DNA of 64,000 bases from Bacteroidales bacterium (GCA_026418905.1 JAOAAK010000029.1:103648-167647); one strand, 5' to 3'; numbered from the stretch's first letter, positions 39,731-48,959 are shown. A program made the numbers and translations. The notes: generated from the sequence alone by a model not told the origin.

Positions 39731-39738
39731 TATCTTTG
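39731..39738 (+). promoter_or_regulatory. Bacteroidota -7 box (TATCTTTG) for glnS
   Basis: TATCTTTG ends 13 bases before the ATG at 39752. It lies inside an apparent TTG-initiated extension of glnS and so fixes the start downstream. Confidence 0.6.
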
Positions 39739-39740
39739 TG

Positions 39741-39748
39741 CAAAAATA
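39741..39748 (-). promoter_or_regulatory. Bacteroidota -7 box (TATTTTTG, minus strand) for folB
   Basis: TATTTTTG on the minus strand lies 16 bases before the folB start and two bases from the glnS box on the other strand. Confidence 0.5.
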
Positions 39749-39751
39749 CGT

Positions 39752-41452
39752 ATGTACGTTGAAAAAGAAGAAGAAAAAAAGGATACAAAAAATTCTATTG
39801 AAGAAATTATCGATGAACATTTAAAAACAGGAAGATTTTCATACGTTCATACAAGGTTTCCTCCAGAACCTAATGGCTACTTGCATATTGGACATGCCAA
39901 AAGTATATGTTTAAATTTTGGCATTGCCAAGAAATATCATGGTAAGTGCAATCTTCGGTACGACGATACTAATCCTCTCACCGAAGATGTCGAATACGTA
40001 GAAGCTATCAAAGAAGACATTAGATGGCTTGGTTTTCAGTGGGATGGAGAATATTATGCATCCGACTATTTTGAACAACTATATGAATGGGCTGAAAAAC
40101 TTATCAAAGATGGCAAAGCTTATGTCTGTGAATGTTCTCAGGAAATTATTAGTCGCAACCGTACTACTCCCACCGAACCTGGCATAGTTTGCGAACATCG
40201 TAGCCGAAGCATAGAAGAAAACCTTGACCTTTTCCGCAGAATGCGCAAAGGAGAGTTCCCTGACGGAAGCATGGTTTTGAGAGCTAAAATAGACATGAAT
40301 AGTCCTAACATGCACATGCGCGATCCCATCATGTATCGAATCATTCACGCACCTCATCATCGTCAGGGAAACAAATGGTGCATTTACCCCACGTACGATT
40401 GGGCTCATGGTCAGTCTGATTCTATTGAAGGAATAACACATTCTATATGCACCCTTGAATTCGAAGTTCATAGACCTTTATACGAATGGTTTATTCAACA
40501 ATTAAACATACATGCCCCTCAACAAATTGAATTTGCTAGACTCAATTTAAGTTACACCGTAATGAGTAAGCGCATGTTACTCCAACTTGTTCAGCAAAAA
40601 ATAGTTAATGGCTGGGACGATCCACGAATGCCTACCATTCGAGGCATGCGCAGACGTGGGTATCCACCAACAGCTATACGTTCTTTTGCCGAAAAAGTTG
40701 GAGTTGCTAAACGCGAAAATATTATTGAACTCTCTTTCCTAGAACACTGTGTTCGCGAAGAACTTAATAAGATCAGTGAAAGACGGATGGTTGTCATGAA
40801 TCCTATCAAGCTCATCATTATCAACTATCCAGCTGATCAGGTGGAATGGCTTCCTGCTATCAACAATCCCGAGGATCCAAACAGCACAAGACGAGAGGTC
40901 CCGTTTTCACGTGAATTGCTTATAGAAGCAGAAGACTTTATGGAAAATCCACCGAAAGATTATTTTCGTCTTTCTCCAGGTCAAGAGGTCAGGCTTCGAT
41001 ATGGTTATTTTATAAAGTGTACTGGCTTTAAAAAAGATGAAAATGATAAAGTTATTGAGGTTTATGCCACGTACGATCCAGCATCGAAAGGAGGAAGTAG
41101 TCCCGACGGTCGCAAAGTAAAAGGAACTATTCATTGGGTAAGTGCTGCTCATGCCATTCCCATAGAAACCCGACTATATGATATGTTATTTACTGTACCT
41201 AATCCCGCCGACATTCAGGAAGAAGGAAAAACATTTTTAGATTATCTTAATCCTCATAGTCTTATTATTCAGACTGCTTTTGCTGAGCCCTCATTGCAAA
41301 ATGCTATTTTTCAGCCAGAAACATATTATCAATTTGAAAGAATAGGATATTTTTTCCTTGACCCTGACTCAAGGCCTAATCATCTTGTTTTTAACCGCAC
41401 TGTTACTTTAAAAGATAGCTGGAAGAAAATTATCGCCAAAATTACTTCATGA
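39752..41452 (+). CDS. glnS: Glutaminyl-tRNA synthetase
   Basis: GlnRS attaches glutamine to its tRNA. The 566-residue class I synthetase has the HIGH-type motif '[16 protein letters not shown]', 'LRYDDTNP', and the KMSKS-type '[10 protein letters not shown]'. The '[12 protein letters not shown]' and C-terminal beta-barrel anticodon domains ('[17 protein letters not shown]' onward) distinguish GlnRS from bacterial GluRS. The Lys-rich start '[11 protein letters not shown]' is the most likely N-terminus. Its stop overlaps an ATG of the following transglycosylase frame (ATGA). Confidence 0.95.
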   Translation: MYVEKEEEKKDTKNSIEEIIDEHLKTGRFSYVHTRFPPEPNGYLHIGHAKSICLNFGIAKKYHGKCNLRYDDTNPLTEDVEYVEAIKEDIRWLGFQWDGEYYASDYFEQLYEWAEKLIKDGKAYVCECSQEIISRNRTTPTEPGIVCEHRSRSIEENLDLFRRMRKGEFPDGSMVLRAKIDMNSPNMHMRDPIMYRIIHAPHHRQGNKWCIYPTYDWAHGQSDSIEGITHSICTLEFEVHRPLYEWFIQQLNIHAPQQIEFARLNLSYTVMSKRMLLQLVQQKIVNGWDDPRMPTIRGMRRRGYPPTAIRSFAEKVGVAKRENIIELSFLEHCVREELNKISERRMVVMNPIKLIIINYPADQVEWLPAINNPEDPNSTRREVPFSRELLIEAEDFMENPPKDYFRLSPGQEVRLRYGYFIKCTGFKKDENDKVIEVYATYDPASKGGSSPDGRKVKGTIHWVSAAHAIPIETRLYDMLFTVPNPADIQEEGKTFLDYLNPHSLIIQTAFAEPSLQNAIFQPETYYQFERIGYFFLDPDSRPNHLVFNRTVTLKDSWKKIIAKITS

Positions 41453-41490
41453 GAACGAGTATAAATTTTTTTATTATTTTTAATCTCGAA

Positions 41491-42942
41491 ATGAGGAGGT
41501 ATTATTTTTTTTTCTTGTTTTTCTTTTTTTTCTTAATGACATTTGCTCAGGAGAAAGATTCTATAAATCCTGAAAATACCAATGTTGCTTATTTCTTTGA
41601 ACGAATGGTTAACGAAAAATTCTTCTTTCCCTCACGTCAGCCATCAAACTCAATGACAGAAATCATTCCCTACAATGATAGTATCATCATTGAAAGAATT
41701 AAGTATTTAAATTTACATTCACCTTTTGAATACAAATATGGAGAAGATGTAAGGAAATGGATAGATTTTTACTTATCAAAACCTTATTTCATTAGCCGTT
41801 TGCTGGGATTATCCTTACTGTACTATCCTTTATTTGAGGAAACCTTCGATAAATACGGAATTCCCCTTGAATTAAAACATCTTGCTATTGTTGAATCTGC
41901 ACTTAATCCTGTGGCAAAATCAAGAGCTGGTGCTGCCGGATTATGGCAATTTATGTATAAAACTGGTATTTTATACGACCTTAATGTTACTTCTTACGTC
42001 GATGAAAGATTTGATCCCATTAAAGCCACAGATGCAGCTGCGAGGCATTTAAAAGACTTGTATACCATATACCAAGATTGGGCTTTGGTTTTAGCTGCCT
42101 ATAACGCAGGCCCCGCATCCATCAATCGAGCTATCCTTAAAGCAGGTGGTGAAACAAATTATTGGAAAATCAAGCATCTTCTTCCACGTGAAACCAGACA
42201 ATATGTTCCAGCGTTCATAGCAGCTAGCTACGTTATGACCTATTATAGAGAGCATGGAATCACTCCTCTTCAGCCTAAATATACAGATCAAAACATTGAT
42301 ACCATTACTATTCGCGAAAAAGTTACTTTTTCCTTGCTTTCATATTTTCTTGGAGTTGACGAAGAAGATTTAACTTTTCTGAATCCCCAGTACGTTAAAG
42401 GTGTAATCCCTGGCTCATCTTATGTACCTCTCATCGTTAGAATTCCACGCCAAGCTTCTCTTCTTTTCGTAGAAAAAGAAGCTAAATTATACGACAGCAT
42501 TAACAAACTTAAGCTCAATGACACCGACCTGGTCGAAAATCTTAAGCCATTTGAAAAAGATCTTTCTTCATCTATTCCTACTGGTAAAAAAAGAACTCAT
42601 ACAGTAAGCAAAGGTGAAACATTGAGTATGATTGCCACAAAATACCGAGTTACAACTAGCCAAATTAAAAGCTGGAACAATCTGACTTCCAACTACATTT
42701 ATCCCGGTCAGAAACTAATTATTTATTCCAACTATGAACCAACGACAACTTATGTTTCCCAAAACCAACCCTCCATCAAAATTTCTACAGGCAAAATCAC
42801 TTATCATACAGTTCAAAAGGGAGAAACATTATGGAAGATTTCTCAGCTTTACGGTGTTTCAGTTGCTGATATAAAAAAAGTTAATAATCTTAGCTCTGAT
42901 CAACTTCAAGTTGGACAAAAGTTAAAAATAGTTAAGCCATGA
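41491..42942 (+). CDS. Membrane-bound lytic murein transglycosylase D-like protein with two LysM domains
   Basis: The enzyme cuts peptidoglycan glycan strands. From the chosen ATG it has 483 residues with a short Phe-rich signal peptide ending in 'TFAQ'. The transglycosylase domain has the catalytic Glu in 'AIVESALNPVAKSRAGAAGLWQF' and 'VLAAYNAGPASINRA'. Two LysM peptidoglycan-binding motifs close the protein ('HTVSKGETLSMIATKYRV' and 'HTVQKGETLWKISQLYGV'). An earlier in-frame ATG at 41449 overlaps glnS by four bases and would add 14 residues ahead of the signal; both starts are possible. DUF4837 follows with a four-base overlap. Confidence 0.92.
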   Translation: MRRYYFFFLFFFFFLMTFAQEKDSINPENTNVAYFFERMVNEKFFFPSRQPSNSMTEIIPYNDSIIIERIKYLNLHSPFEYKYGEDVRKWIDFYLSKPYFISRLLGLSLLYYPLFEETFDKYGIPLELKHLAIVESALNPVAKSRAGAAGLWQFMYKTGILYDLNVTSYVDERFDPIKATDAAARHLKDLYTIYQDWALVLAAYNAGPASINRAILKAGGETNYWKIKHLLPRETRQYVPAFIAASYVMTYYREHGITPLQPKYTDQNIDTITIREKVTFSLLSYFLGVDEEDLTFLNPQYVKGVIPGSSYVPLIVRIPRQASLLFVEKEAKLYDSINKLKLNDTDLVENLKPFEKDLSSSIPTGKKRTHTVSKGETLSMIATKYRVTTSQIKSWNNLTSNYIYPGQKLIIYSNYEPTTTYVSQNQPSIKISTGKITYHTVQKGETLWKISQLYGVSVADIKKVNNLSSDQLQVGQKLKIVKP

Positions 42943-43946
42943 AATCTTTAAGAAAAATATTTTTTTTTACATTTAAAGCATTAGTGATATTTCTTCTCTT
43001 ACTTGCATGTAATCAACCTTCGGAAAAAAAACTTCCAGTAAGTACTGGAACTATGGCAGAAGTTCTTGTCATTATGCCAGGATCTTTATGGAATTCACAA
43101 GTGGGTTCTTTTGTTAAAAACCTGTTACAACAAGACTTCAAAGGTCTTAACGCTTCAGAACCCATATTTATTCCACGTCATATCGAACCTCAAAAATTTG
43201 ATGGCATTTATCTAACTTTCAGAAAAATCCTTCGTGTTACGATTGCCGACACAGTCAAAAAAAACAGAATTCTCTTCATAAAAGACCTCCACTCACATCC
43301 TCAACTTTTAGTTGACGTATATGCAACCGACGACACTAGTGCCATCGAATCCATCAAACAATTCGGGCAAAAAATCATAACAAGTTTTCAAGAAACTGAA
43401 ATAACGCGCCTTCAAGAAGTCTTCAAGGAGCACATGAACGTAAAGATCAAAAAGCAGCTATCTGATCAATTTGGCTTTTACCTCACTATGCAAGAAAGTT
43501 TTTACATAGCTAAAACAAGCAATAATTTTGCCTGGCTTAGATTTGAACCTCGAGACTATTCCATAGGAATTCTGGTTTATACAAGAGACTTTAAAGACAG
43601 TTCTCAACTTACTTCTGATAGCATCATTTCATATAGAAACCTGATGACAAAAAAGCATATTCCTGGCCAACTTGAAGGATCCTACATGAGTACAGAAGAC
43701 CAATTCGAACCTGAAGTTTGCACGGTTAAATTTAAAAATATTCAAGCCATTGAAATACGTCATTTATGGAAAACTGTTAATGATTACATGGGCGGACCTT
43801 TTCTTAGCTATACATTTCTCGACTCTTCAAAGTCAACGATCATTACTATCGAGGGATATGCTTATTATCCGAACCATGATAAAAGAGAACTCATGTTACA
43901 AATTGAAGCCATTCTCAAATCTTTCACACTTGCAGACAAGGAGTAG
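42939..43946 (+). CDS. DUF4837 family lipoprotein
   Basis: The 335-residue protein has a lipoprotein signal ('ALVIFLLLLACNQPSEKK', Cys near residue 25) and matches the DUF4837 pattern of Bacteroidota: 'GTMAEVLVIMPGSLWNS', 'FIPRHIEPQKFDGIYLTFRKILRV', 'PGQLEGSYMSTEDQFEPEV' and 'LRHLWK..NDYMGGPF'-like residues. The function is unknown. Its four-base overlap with the LysM transglycosylase suggests a cell-wall or envelope role. The downstream DUF6150 gene is convergent, two bases away. Confidence 0.87.
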   Translation: MKSLRKIFFFTFKALVIFLLLLACNQPSEKKLPVSTGTMAEVLVIMPGSLWNSQVGSFVKNLLQQDFKGLNASEPIFIPRHIEPQKFDGIYLTFRKILRVTIADTVKKNRILFIKDLHSHPQLLVDVYATDDTSAIESIKQFGQKIITSFQETEITRLQEVFKEHMNVKIKKQLSDQFGFYLTMQESFYIAKTSNNFAWLRFEPRDYSIGILVYTRDFKDSSQLTSDSIISYRNLMTKKHIPGQLEGSYMSTEDQFEPEVCTVKFKNIQAIEIRHLWKTVNDYMGGPFLSYTFLDSSKSTIITIEGYAYYPNHDKRELMLQIEAILKSFTLADKE

Positions 43947-43948
43947 CC

Positions 43949-44281
43949 CTAATAGAGCAAATGCATTTTGCTTCTATTTCTCCATCCTGCATCAAACTTG
44001 CTATTCACAAAGTAAATCGTTAAATCAGCATCAAATTTGGAGTCAACAAAGTAAATTTTCTTATCAGCATCAAACTTTGAATCAACAAAAAACCATAAAC
44101 CTTTGTTTTCTTTTGCATCAAATTTTGATTCACACTTGAAAACCAGCAAATCTGCATCAAATTTACTATTTACGACATAGACCTTAAAATCAGCATCGAA
44201 TTTAGAGTCAACGATAAAAATTTTCTGAGGAAAAACATGGATTACAAAACACGTAATAAGGACAACAATTAAATTTTTCAT
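43949..44281 (-). CDS. DUF6150-type exported repeat protein
   Basis: The 110-residue protein has a signal peptide (1-19, ending 'VFPQ') and then consists almost wholly of six short repeats around the core SKFDA, starting at residues 26, 39, 52, 68, 81 and 94. The spacing is thus 13, 13, 16, 13, 13. Between cores lie two to five alternating hydrophobic residues such as 'KVYVVN' and 'KIYFVD', so each unit is probably one beta-strand with a tight turn. This resembles the DUF6150 family. Its function is unknown. It is the last gene of the minus-strand unit starting at 46779. Confidence 0.8.
   Translation of the reverse strand: MKNLIVVLITCFVIHVFPQKIFIVDSKFDADFKVYVVNSKFDADLLVFKCESKFDAKENKGLWFFVDSKFDADKKIYFVDSKFDADLTIYFVNSKFDAGWRNRSKMHLLY
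43982..44224 (-). repeat. Six-unit tandem repeat inside the DUF6150 gene (39/48-base units)
   Basis: Six copies of a 39-base unit (one enlarged to 48) encode the SKFDA(D) repeats. Codons vary between copies, which points to an old, selected repeat rather than recent slippage. Confidence 0.85.
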
Positions 44282-44325
44282 ATTAAAAGTTTTTCGTAGA
44301 GAGCAATGATTATGCCAAAAAAATA

Positions 44326-44574
44326 CTAATCTTTTACTTCTTCGTAATCGACGTCGACGATATTTTCATTATTTTTTATTGAAAAATTAAAGCGATTCTT
44401 TTTTCTAAAGGAAATAAAAACGCGTTTGTATTGCTTTTGTGATGGATTATTTAGACCCATTTTAGATAAAGATTTTTTTACATACATACGGATCAGCCAT
44501 GGGAATATCCACTTTAGCGAAACGAGAAAAAAAACATATAAGCCCACAATTATCAATAAAATCCGTAAAAGCAT
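44326..44574 (-). CDS. DUF4834 family small membrane protein
   Basis: This 82-residue protein has one N-terminal membrane helix ('LLRILLIIVGLYVFFLVSLKWIFPWL'), followed by a basic 'RMYVKKSLSKMG' segment and an acidic end 'NENIVDVDYEEVKD'. This is the layout of DUF4834 proteins of Bacteroidota; function unknown. It lies seven bases after the ABC permease gene and 44 bases before the DUF6150 gene in one minus-strand unit. Confidence 0.75.
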   Translation of the reverse strand: MLLRILLIIVGLYVFFLVSLKWIFPWLIRMYVKKSLSKMGLNNPSQKQYKRVFISFRKKNRFNFSIKNNENIVDVDYEEVKD

Positions 44575-44581
44575 ATTTCTA

Positions 44582-45649
44582 TTATTTCAATTCTATTCTG
44601 GGATCCAGAGCACGATACACCAAATCCATTGCAAAGTTAATCAGGATCATAAAAAAAGAAACAAAAAGCAAACAGCCCATAAGCAAAGGAAGATCATATT
44701 TTTCCAAACTTTGAACTATCAAAAAACCAATTCCTTTGTAATCGAAAACATATTCGACAAAAATTGATCCTGCTAATATAGAAGCAAACCATCCCGTTGC
44801 ATGAGTCAACACCGGATTAAGCGAGTTTTTCAAAATATGCCTCCAAAAAATAGTTCGCTCAGAGAGACCTCTAGAACGTGCATATATTACATAATCTAGG
44901 GGCATTTGTTCGAGAACTGCATTCCGCGTAAGAGATACAAAAATAGCAAGAGGACGAATAGCAAGTGTGATTCCTGGCAAAATTATATGCAACAATGACA
45001 GACGAGATTCTCCAGTCGCCAAATCTATTTCATACAAATTACCAAACATGGGAAGACCAGTGATGTCTCCTAACACATATGCAAAAACGTACAATATGAG
45101 CAAGGCTGCAAAAAAAGACGGAACACTCATACCTGTCACGCTTAGAGCAATAATAGTACGATCCATCCACGTATCTTTGTTGTATGCAGCAAGAACGCCT
45201 AACAGAACACCTATGAGAAATGCAAGCGTAAGCGAAAAAACAGCAAGCCATAACGTTGCAGGAAAAAAATTTAAAATAGTATTTAAAACAGGACGGCCTG
45301 TTTGATACGAATTTTTTAAATTTATTTTTTTTAAAATGAAATTTAGCTTTCCTAGTTTCAAAAGAATAAAAATCTCATCCTCTTTAACCCGAAATAATTG
45401 GGAATTTTCGTCAACCGAACTAAATCCAAGAAAAGACAAATCGTTCAAATATAAAATATACTGTTTCCATAAAGGCAAATCCAGACCTAATTCTTTTCTT
45501 ATCGCCATTTCAGTCTTGAGATCGGACCTTTGCCCTAAGAGTAACCTAGCTGGATCGGAAGGTAAAGCGTGAAATATGAAAAAAAGGATCGTCGCTGTTC
45601 CCCATAAAATGAGTAATCCCTGAATCGATTGTTTCAGAAAAAACCTCAT
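44582..45649 (-). CDS. ABC transporter permease, DppB/OppB type
   Basis: The 355-residue inner-membrane protein has the N-terminal helix 'GLLILWGTATILFFIFHALPSDPA' typical of peptide/nickel permeases, followed by 'ELGLDLPLWKQYILYL' and the EAA-loop region 'YVIYARSRGLSERTIFWRHILKNSLNPVL'. Five further hydrophobic helices are visible. Its partners (second permease, binding protein, ATPases) are not in the window, so it is an orphan here. An insert of about 50 residues (about 75-120) precedes the core domain. The start overlaps the BT_3928-type gene by four bases. Confidence 0.87.
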   Translation of the reverse strand: MRFFLKQSIQGLLILWGTATILFFIFHALPSDPARLLLGQRSDLKTEMAIRKELGLDLPLWKQYILYLNDLSFLGFSSVDENSQLFRVKEDEIFILLKLGKLNFILKKINLKNSYQTGRPVLNTILNFFPATLWLAVFSLTLAFLIGVLLGVLAAYNKDTWMDRTIIALSVTGMSVPSFFAALLILYVFAYVLGDITGLPMFGNLYEIDLATGESRLSLLHIILPGITLAIRPLAIFVSLTRNAVLEQMPLDYVIYARSRGLSERTIFWRHILKNSLNPVLTHATGWFASILAGSIFVEYVFDYKGIGFLIVQSLEKYDLPLLMGCLLFVSFFMILINFAMDLVYRALDPRIELK

Positions 45650-46779
45650 GGAGATTTGGACTTTATGTACTTATCTTTAAGAGAAATTATGTCCAACTTG
45701 TTCAAATCTGGAGCGTCTCTCCAAGCCCATTTCTTCAGAATAACTCCATCATACATTAAAACAATTCCAGGATTGCTTCTCACCATCATTTTCAATACAA
45801 CATCATCGGAAAAATACGTGGGTGCTTCCCACTGATATTCATGTTTAAGGGAATCGGCTTCAGATTTTTCATTTGCTGTCAAAATACAAGTAGCAATGTT
45901 TTTAGATTCAGATGTATGGATGAATAGCTCGATCTTTTCTACAGCTTTCTTGGGAACCTTTCTTAAATCATAACTTACAATCATGAATTGATAATCAGGA
46001 TAGCTAATAACCTGATTACTCACATCAAGGTCCATATCATTAAAAACACTAAACATATATGGTGGTTTTTTCCCAGGAACAATACGTTGACTTACAAATT
46101 CGTGCTCTGACATCCAAACACTATCGTTCCACGGGAAATTATCAGCAGGGTATTCTTTTATTTGACCTGTTTTTTTGTTTTTATAAGTTACAAAATATTG
46201 ATCTTTGACAGTTGAATCTGGTTTCAAAGATAAACCAGCTTTGTATGGCAGAAAATCTATAAGTGGTAAATGTCTCAAAGAGTATACAGAAATTCCCAGA
46301 ATAAAAAAACCAAAAATTACAATAATAACCCATTGAATGCGTGAATGTAATACAGGTTTTAATCTTTTTCTCTCAAGATAAATGGGTATAAGCATAATGG
46401 TGAAAACCACATTTTTAATAAAAGTTTGCCAATTGGTCATTTTAATAGCATCACCAAAACAACCACAATCTGTAACCACGTTAGTTATAGCAAGATAAAG
46501 AGTGAGTGGTAGAAAAATTAGCATAAGTAAAATGGCACCTAATAGCGATAGTTTTGGTCTTAACCCAAAGACAAAACATATGCCTATCAAAAATTCCACC
46601 ATGCTTAAAGTAATTCCTAATACTAACGCATAAGGTACAGCCCAATCCCATCCAAACGCAAAAAAGTAATCTTCTAACTTGAATTGCGATCCCCATGGAT
46701 CGACAGCCTTTACAAAACCCGAAAATATAAACACCAAACCCAACAAAAATCTACTAATTCTGGCTATTTGTATACGCAT
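45646..46779 (-). CDS. BT_3928-type protein: DoxX/MauE-like membrane domain plus thioredoxin-like region
   Basis: The 377-residue protein begins with four membrane helices of the DoxX/MauE type ('ISRFLLGLVFIFSGFVKAVDPWGS' opens it), with the conserved cysteines in 'VVTDCGCFGDAIKMTNW', which in this family handle electrons for disulfide exchange. The C-terminal half ('YQFMIVSYDLRKVPKKAVEKI' onward) has a thioredoxin-like pattern but no CxxC is visible. It may help redox or protein maturation in the periplasm. A -7 box sits eight bases upstream and the permease gene overlaps its end. Confidence 0.82.
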   Translation of the reverse strand: MRIQIARISRFLLGLVFIFSGFVKAVDPWGSQFKLEDYFFAFGWDWAVPYALVLGITLSMVEFLIGICFVFGLRPKLSLLGAILLMLIFLPLTLYLAITNVVTDCGCFGDAIKMTNWQTFIKNVVFTIMLIPIYLERKRLKPVLHSRIQWVIIVIFGFFILGISVYSLRHLPLIDFLPYKAGLSLKPDSTVKDQYFVTYKNKKTGQIKEYPADNFPWNDSVWMSEHEFVSQRIVPGKKPPYMFSVFNDMDLDVSNQVISYPDYQFMIVSYDLRKVPKKAVEKIELFIHTSESKNIATCILTANEKSEADSLKHEYQWEAPTYFSDDVVLKMMVRSNPGIVLMYDGVILKKWAWRDAPDLNKLDIISLKDKYIKSKSP

Positions 46780-46787
46780 TTTTTTTT

Positions 46788-46795
46788 CAAAAATA
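46788..46795 (-). promoter_or_regulatory. Bacteroidota -7 box (TATTTTTG, minus strand) for the BT_3928-type operon
   Basis: TATTTTTG on the minus strand ends eight bases before the start codon at 46779. Confidence 0.55.
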
Positions 46796-46858
46796 TAAAT
46801 TTTGGGGAGATTTTGTACTTTTCAAATCCACCTCAGGAATCCTTTAATAGTTTTGTAT

Positions 46859-46866
46859 TACTTTTG
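46859..46866 (+). promoter_or_regulatory. Bacteroidota -7 box (TACTTTTG) for rbfA
   Basis: TACTTTTG ends nine bases before the ATG at 46876, which decides this start against the longer open frame. Confidence 0.6.
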
Positions 46867-46875
46867 CAAAAAAAC

Positions 46876-47217
46876 ATGGAATCTATTCGTCAGAAGCGTG
46901 TAGCTCGACTAGTCCAACAAGAACTAGCCAACATCTTCATGAAAAAGGGAAAAAACTGGTTTGGCAATGCCATGGTGACTTTGACTGTCGTCAGGATGAC
47001 CGCTGATTTGAGCATCGCTAAAATTTACGTAAGCATTTACAATACAACAGATAAAAACTCCGTCCTCGAGGATATTAAAATCTATACTTCAGAAATACGA
47101 AAAGAATTAGGATTACGCCTAGCTAAGCATCTCCGAATTATTCCCGAGTTGCGCTTTTATATAGATGACAGCTTAGACTTCATAGAACGCATAGATGAAG
47201 CTTTGAAAAAGAAATGA
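46876..47217 (+). CDS. rbfA: Ribosome-binding factor A
   Basis: RbfA binds the immature 30S subunit and helps 16S rRNA processing. The 113-residue protein starts 'MESIRQKRVARLVQQELANIF' and contains the KH-like core 'MVTLTVVRMTADLSIAKIYVSIY' and 'LAKHLRIIPELRFYIDDSLDF', as in the family. The open frame extends 64 codons further upstream across the divergent promoter gap, but family length and the -7 box support the ATG at 46876. It overlaps the following permease gene by four bases. Confidence 0.92.
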   Translation: MESIRQKRVARLVQQELANIFMKKGKNWFGNAMVTLTVVRMTADLSIAKIYVSIYNTTDKNSVLEDIKIYTSEIRKELGLRLAKHLRIIPELRFYIDDSLDFIERIDEALKKK

Positions 47218-48461
47218 AAAAATTTTTCTTGTGGACATGGTGGCTAGCATTTAAGTTTTGGAAAGCACGTAAAGCACATAGCATCATTCAGATCGTTCAA
47301 TCGATCTCTTTCTGGGGAATTGCTATAAGTAGTGCTGCATTGATTATTATTCTTTCTGCTTTTAATGGCCTGGAAAACCTCATCACTACTTCGATCAAAC
47401 AATTTCATGCATCCTTACGAATAGAACCTAAAGAAGGCAAATATTTTACATTATCAGAAATTGATACTTCTCTTTTTACATCTTCCTATTGTAGCAGCTG
47501 GAGTCCTGTTTATGAAGACATGGCTATTGCCCAATACGGTGAATATCAGAAAGTGGTCGTGATTAAAGGTGTAAGGCCCAATCAGGGATATGAAGAGAAT
47601 TTTAAAGATCTTCTTTTAGATGGTCTTCCCATTCTACAAGGAGATTCATTAAACTTCTGTTGGGTTGGTCTTGATCTCTTTTATCAATTAAACATATCAT
47701 TAACTCACTATTCTAACTCCTTAACACTTTTTGCTCCCCACCCCAAGACTTCTCCATCATCTCTTTTTACAACCGATTTTAAGAGCTTAAGAATTTTACC
47801 TGTGGCCGTTTTTTCAGCTCAGCAAACATATGATCGTCTCTACATAATCGCTCCATATTCATTTACAATTCAATTATTCGAACGTCCCTCCACGTGTACT
47901 GCTATCGAAATTTTCATCTCACCTGATGTTACTGAAACTAAAGCCAAAAAGTTTTTTCAATCAAAATTGGGGGATCGATGGATCGTAAAAACGCGCTTTG
48001 AACAGGAAGAAGCAATTTTTAAAATTATTCAAACCGAAAAAATATTTGTATCATTACTCCTTTCTTTTATAGTTTTAATTACTTCATTTACCCTGATCAC
48101 TGCTATAACACTAACCATCCTCACCAAGATGAAGGACATTTCTATCTTGTGGGCCATGGGAGCAACCATTCAAAAGATCAGACAACTTTTCTTTCTCGAA
48201 GGACTTATCATTACAATCTTCGGATTGTCAGTTGGTTTGATCACAGGATCAATTATTTTGATGCTACAACAACAATATGGCTTCGTCACCTTTAGCACTA
48301 CTAGTGATACCTTTGCTTCAAATGTCTATCCAGTCAAAATTTACCTACATGATTATTTTTATATTTCCGGTATTGTAATGTTTATTGGCTTTATTTTATC
48401 CTATCTAGCAAGCAAGCAAATCAATGTAAAAGACTTTCAGCTTCGTACGCCAGCATCGTAG
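47214..48461 (+). CDS. FtsX-like ABC transporter permease (LolC/LolE type)
   Basis: The 415-residue membrane protein has the MacB/FtsX layout: a first helix (about residues 30-50, 'FWGIAISSAALIIILSAFNG'), a large periplasmic domain (about 50-270) and three C-terminal helices starting at 'IFVSLLLSFIVLITSFTLITAI'; 'DISILWAMGATIQKIRQLFFLEGLII' is the typical coupling region. LolC/E proteins release lipoproteins from the inner membrane. The ATPase is not adjacent, which is common in Bacteroidota. It is coupled to rbfA by overlap. Confidence 0.88.
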   Translation: MKKFFLWTWWLAFKFWKARKAHSIIQIVQSISFWGIAISSAALIIILSAFNGLENLITTSIKQFHASLRIEPKEGKYFTLSEIDTSLFTSSYCSSWSPVYEDMAIAQYGEYQKVVVIKGVRPNQGYEENFKDLLLDGLPILQGDSLNFCWVGLDLFYQLNISLTHYSNSLTLFAPHPKTSPSSLFTTDFKSLRILPVAVFSAQQTYDRLYIIAPYSFTIQLFERPSTCTAIEIFISPDVTETKAKKFFQSKLGDRWIVKTRFEQEEAIFKIIQTEKIFVSLLLSFIVLITSFTLITAITLTILTKMKDISILWAMGATIQKIRQLFFLEGLIITIFGLSVGLITGSIILMLQQQYGFVTFSTTSDTFASNVYPVKIYLHDYFYISGIVMFIGFILSYLASKQINVKDFQLRTPAS

Positions 48462-48465
48462 AATT

Positions 48466-48903
48466 ATGAAAATCATGATAATAAATTTTGGCTCGAAACC
48501 ACCAGATTATATTCAGAACGGACTAAATATTTATATTAAACGAATCAAGGCATATTTTCCAATAGAAGTAAAAGAACATAACTTGCGTTCAGATGACGAC
48601 GAAGAAAAAATTCTCGATAAAATGAAAGAAAAGAATTGCCAGGTGGTACTTTTGAGTGAAGACGGAGAACTCATGGACTCAAAATGTTTCGCTCAAAAGA
48701 TTCAATATTGGTTCAACTCTGGCAAGAAAAATCTCATTTTTGTAGTAGGTAATGCTTATGGCTTCAGTGAAAAAATAAAAAAAAACTATCCTTTACTATC
48801 TCTTTCTTTGCTTACTTTCAATCAACATTTAGCCTTACTCATATTAATTGAACAAATTTATCGGGCACTTACCATTTTGCATCATCACCCCTATCATCAC
48901 TAA
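48466..48903 (+). CDS. rlmH: 23S rRNA (pseudouridine-1915-N3)-methyltransferase
   Basis: RlmH is a small SPOUT methyltransferase acting on helix 69 of 23S rRNA. The 145-residue protein has the family start 'MKIMIINFGSK', the 'VVLLSEDGELMDSKCFAQKI' segment, the SAM knot 'NLIFVVGNAYGFSEKI' and 'LTFNQHLALLILIEQIYRALTIL'. Its C-terminus ends 'HHHPYHH', a His-rich variant of the usual 'GEPYHK' end that lies at the active site. It follows the permease gene after four bases. Confidence 0.93.
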   Translation: MKIMIINFGSKPPDYIQNGLNIYIKRIKAYFPIEVKEHNLRSDDDEEKILDKMKEKNCQVVLLSEDGELMDSKCFAQKIQYWFNSGKKNLIFVVGNAYGFSEKIKKNYPLLSLSLLTFNQHLALLILIEQIYRALTILHHHPYHH

Positions 48904-48959
48904 GCCACCAAACTGTTTCTTATAGTAGCTACGAATAAAGAATGAAATCATTTAATTAA

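Noticed and set aside
39728..39751. TTG-initiated extension of glnS
   Set aside because: The -7 promoter box lies inside this extension, so it cannot be in the message from that promoter.
43982..44224. CRISPR-like array of regular repeats
   Set aside because: The repeat is fully inside a reading frame, has no unique spacers and each unit is translated as a protein repeat.
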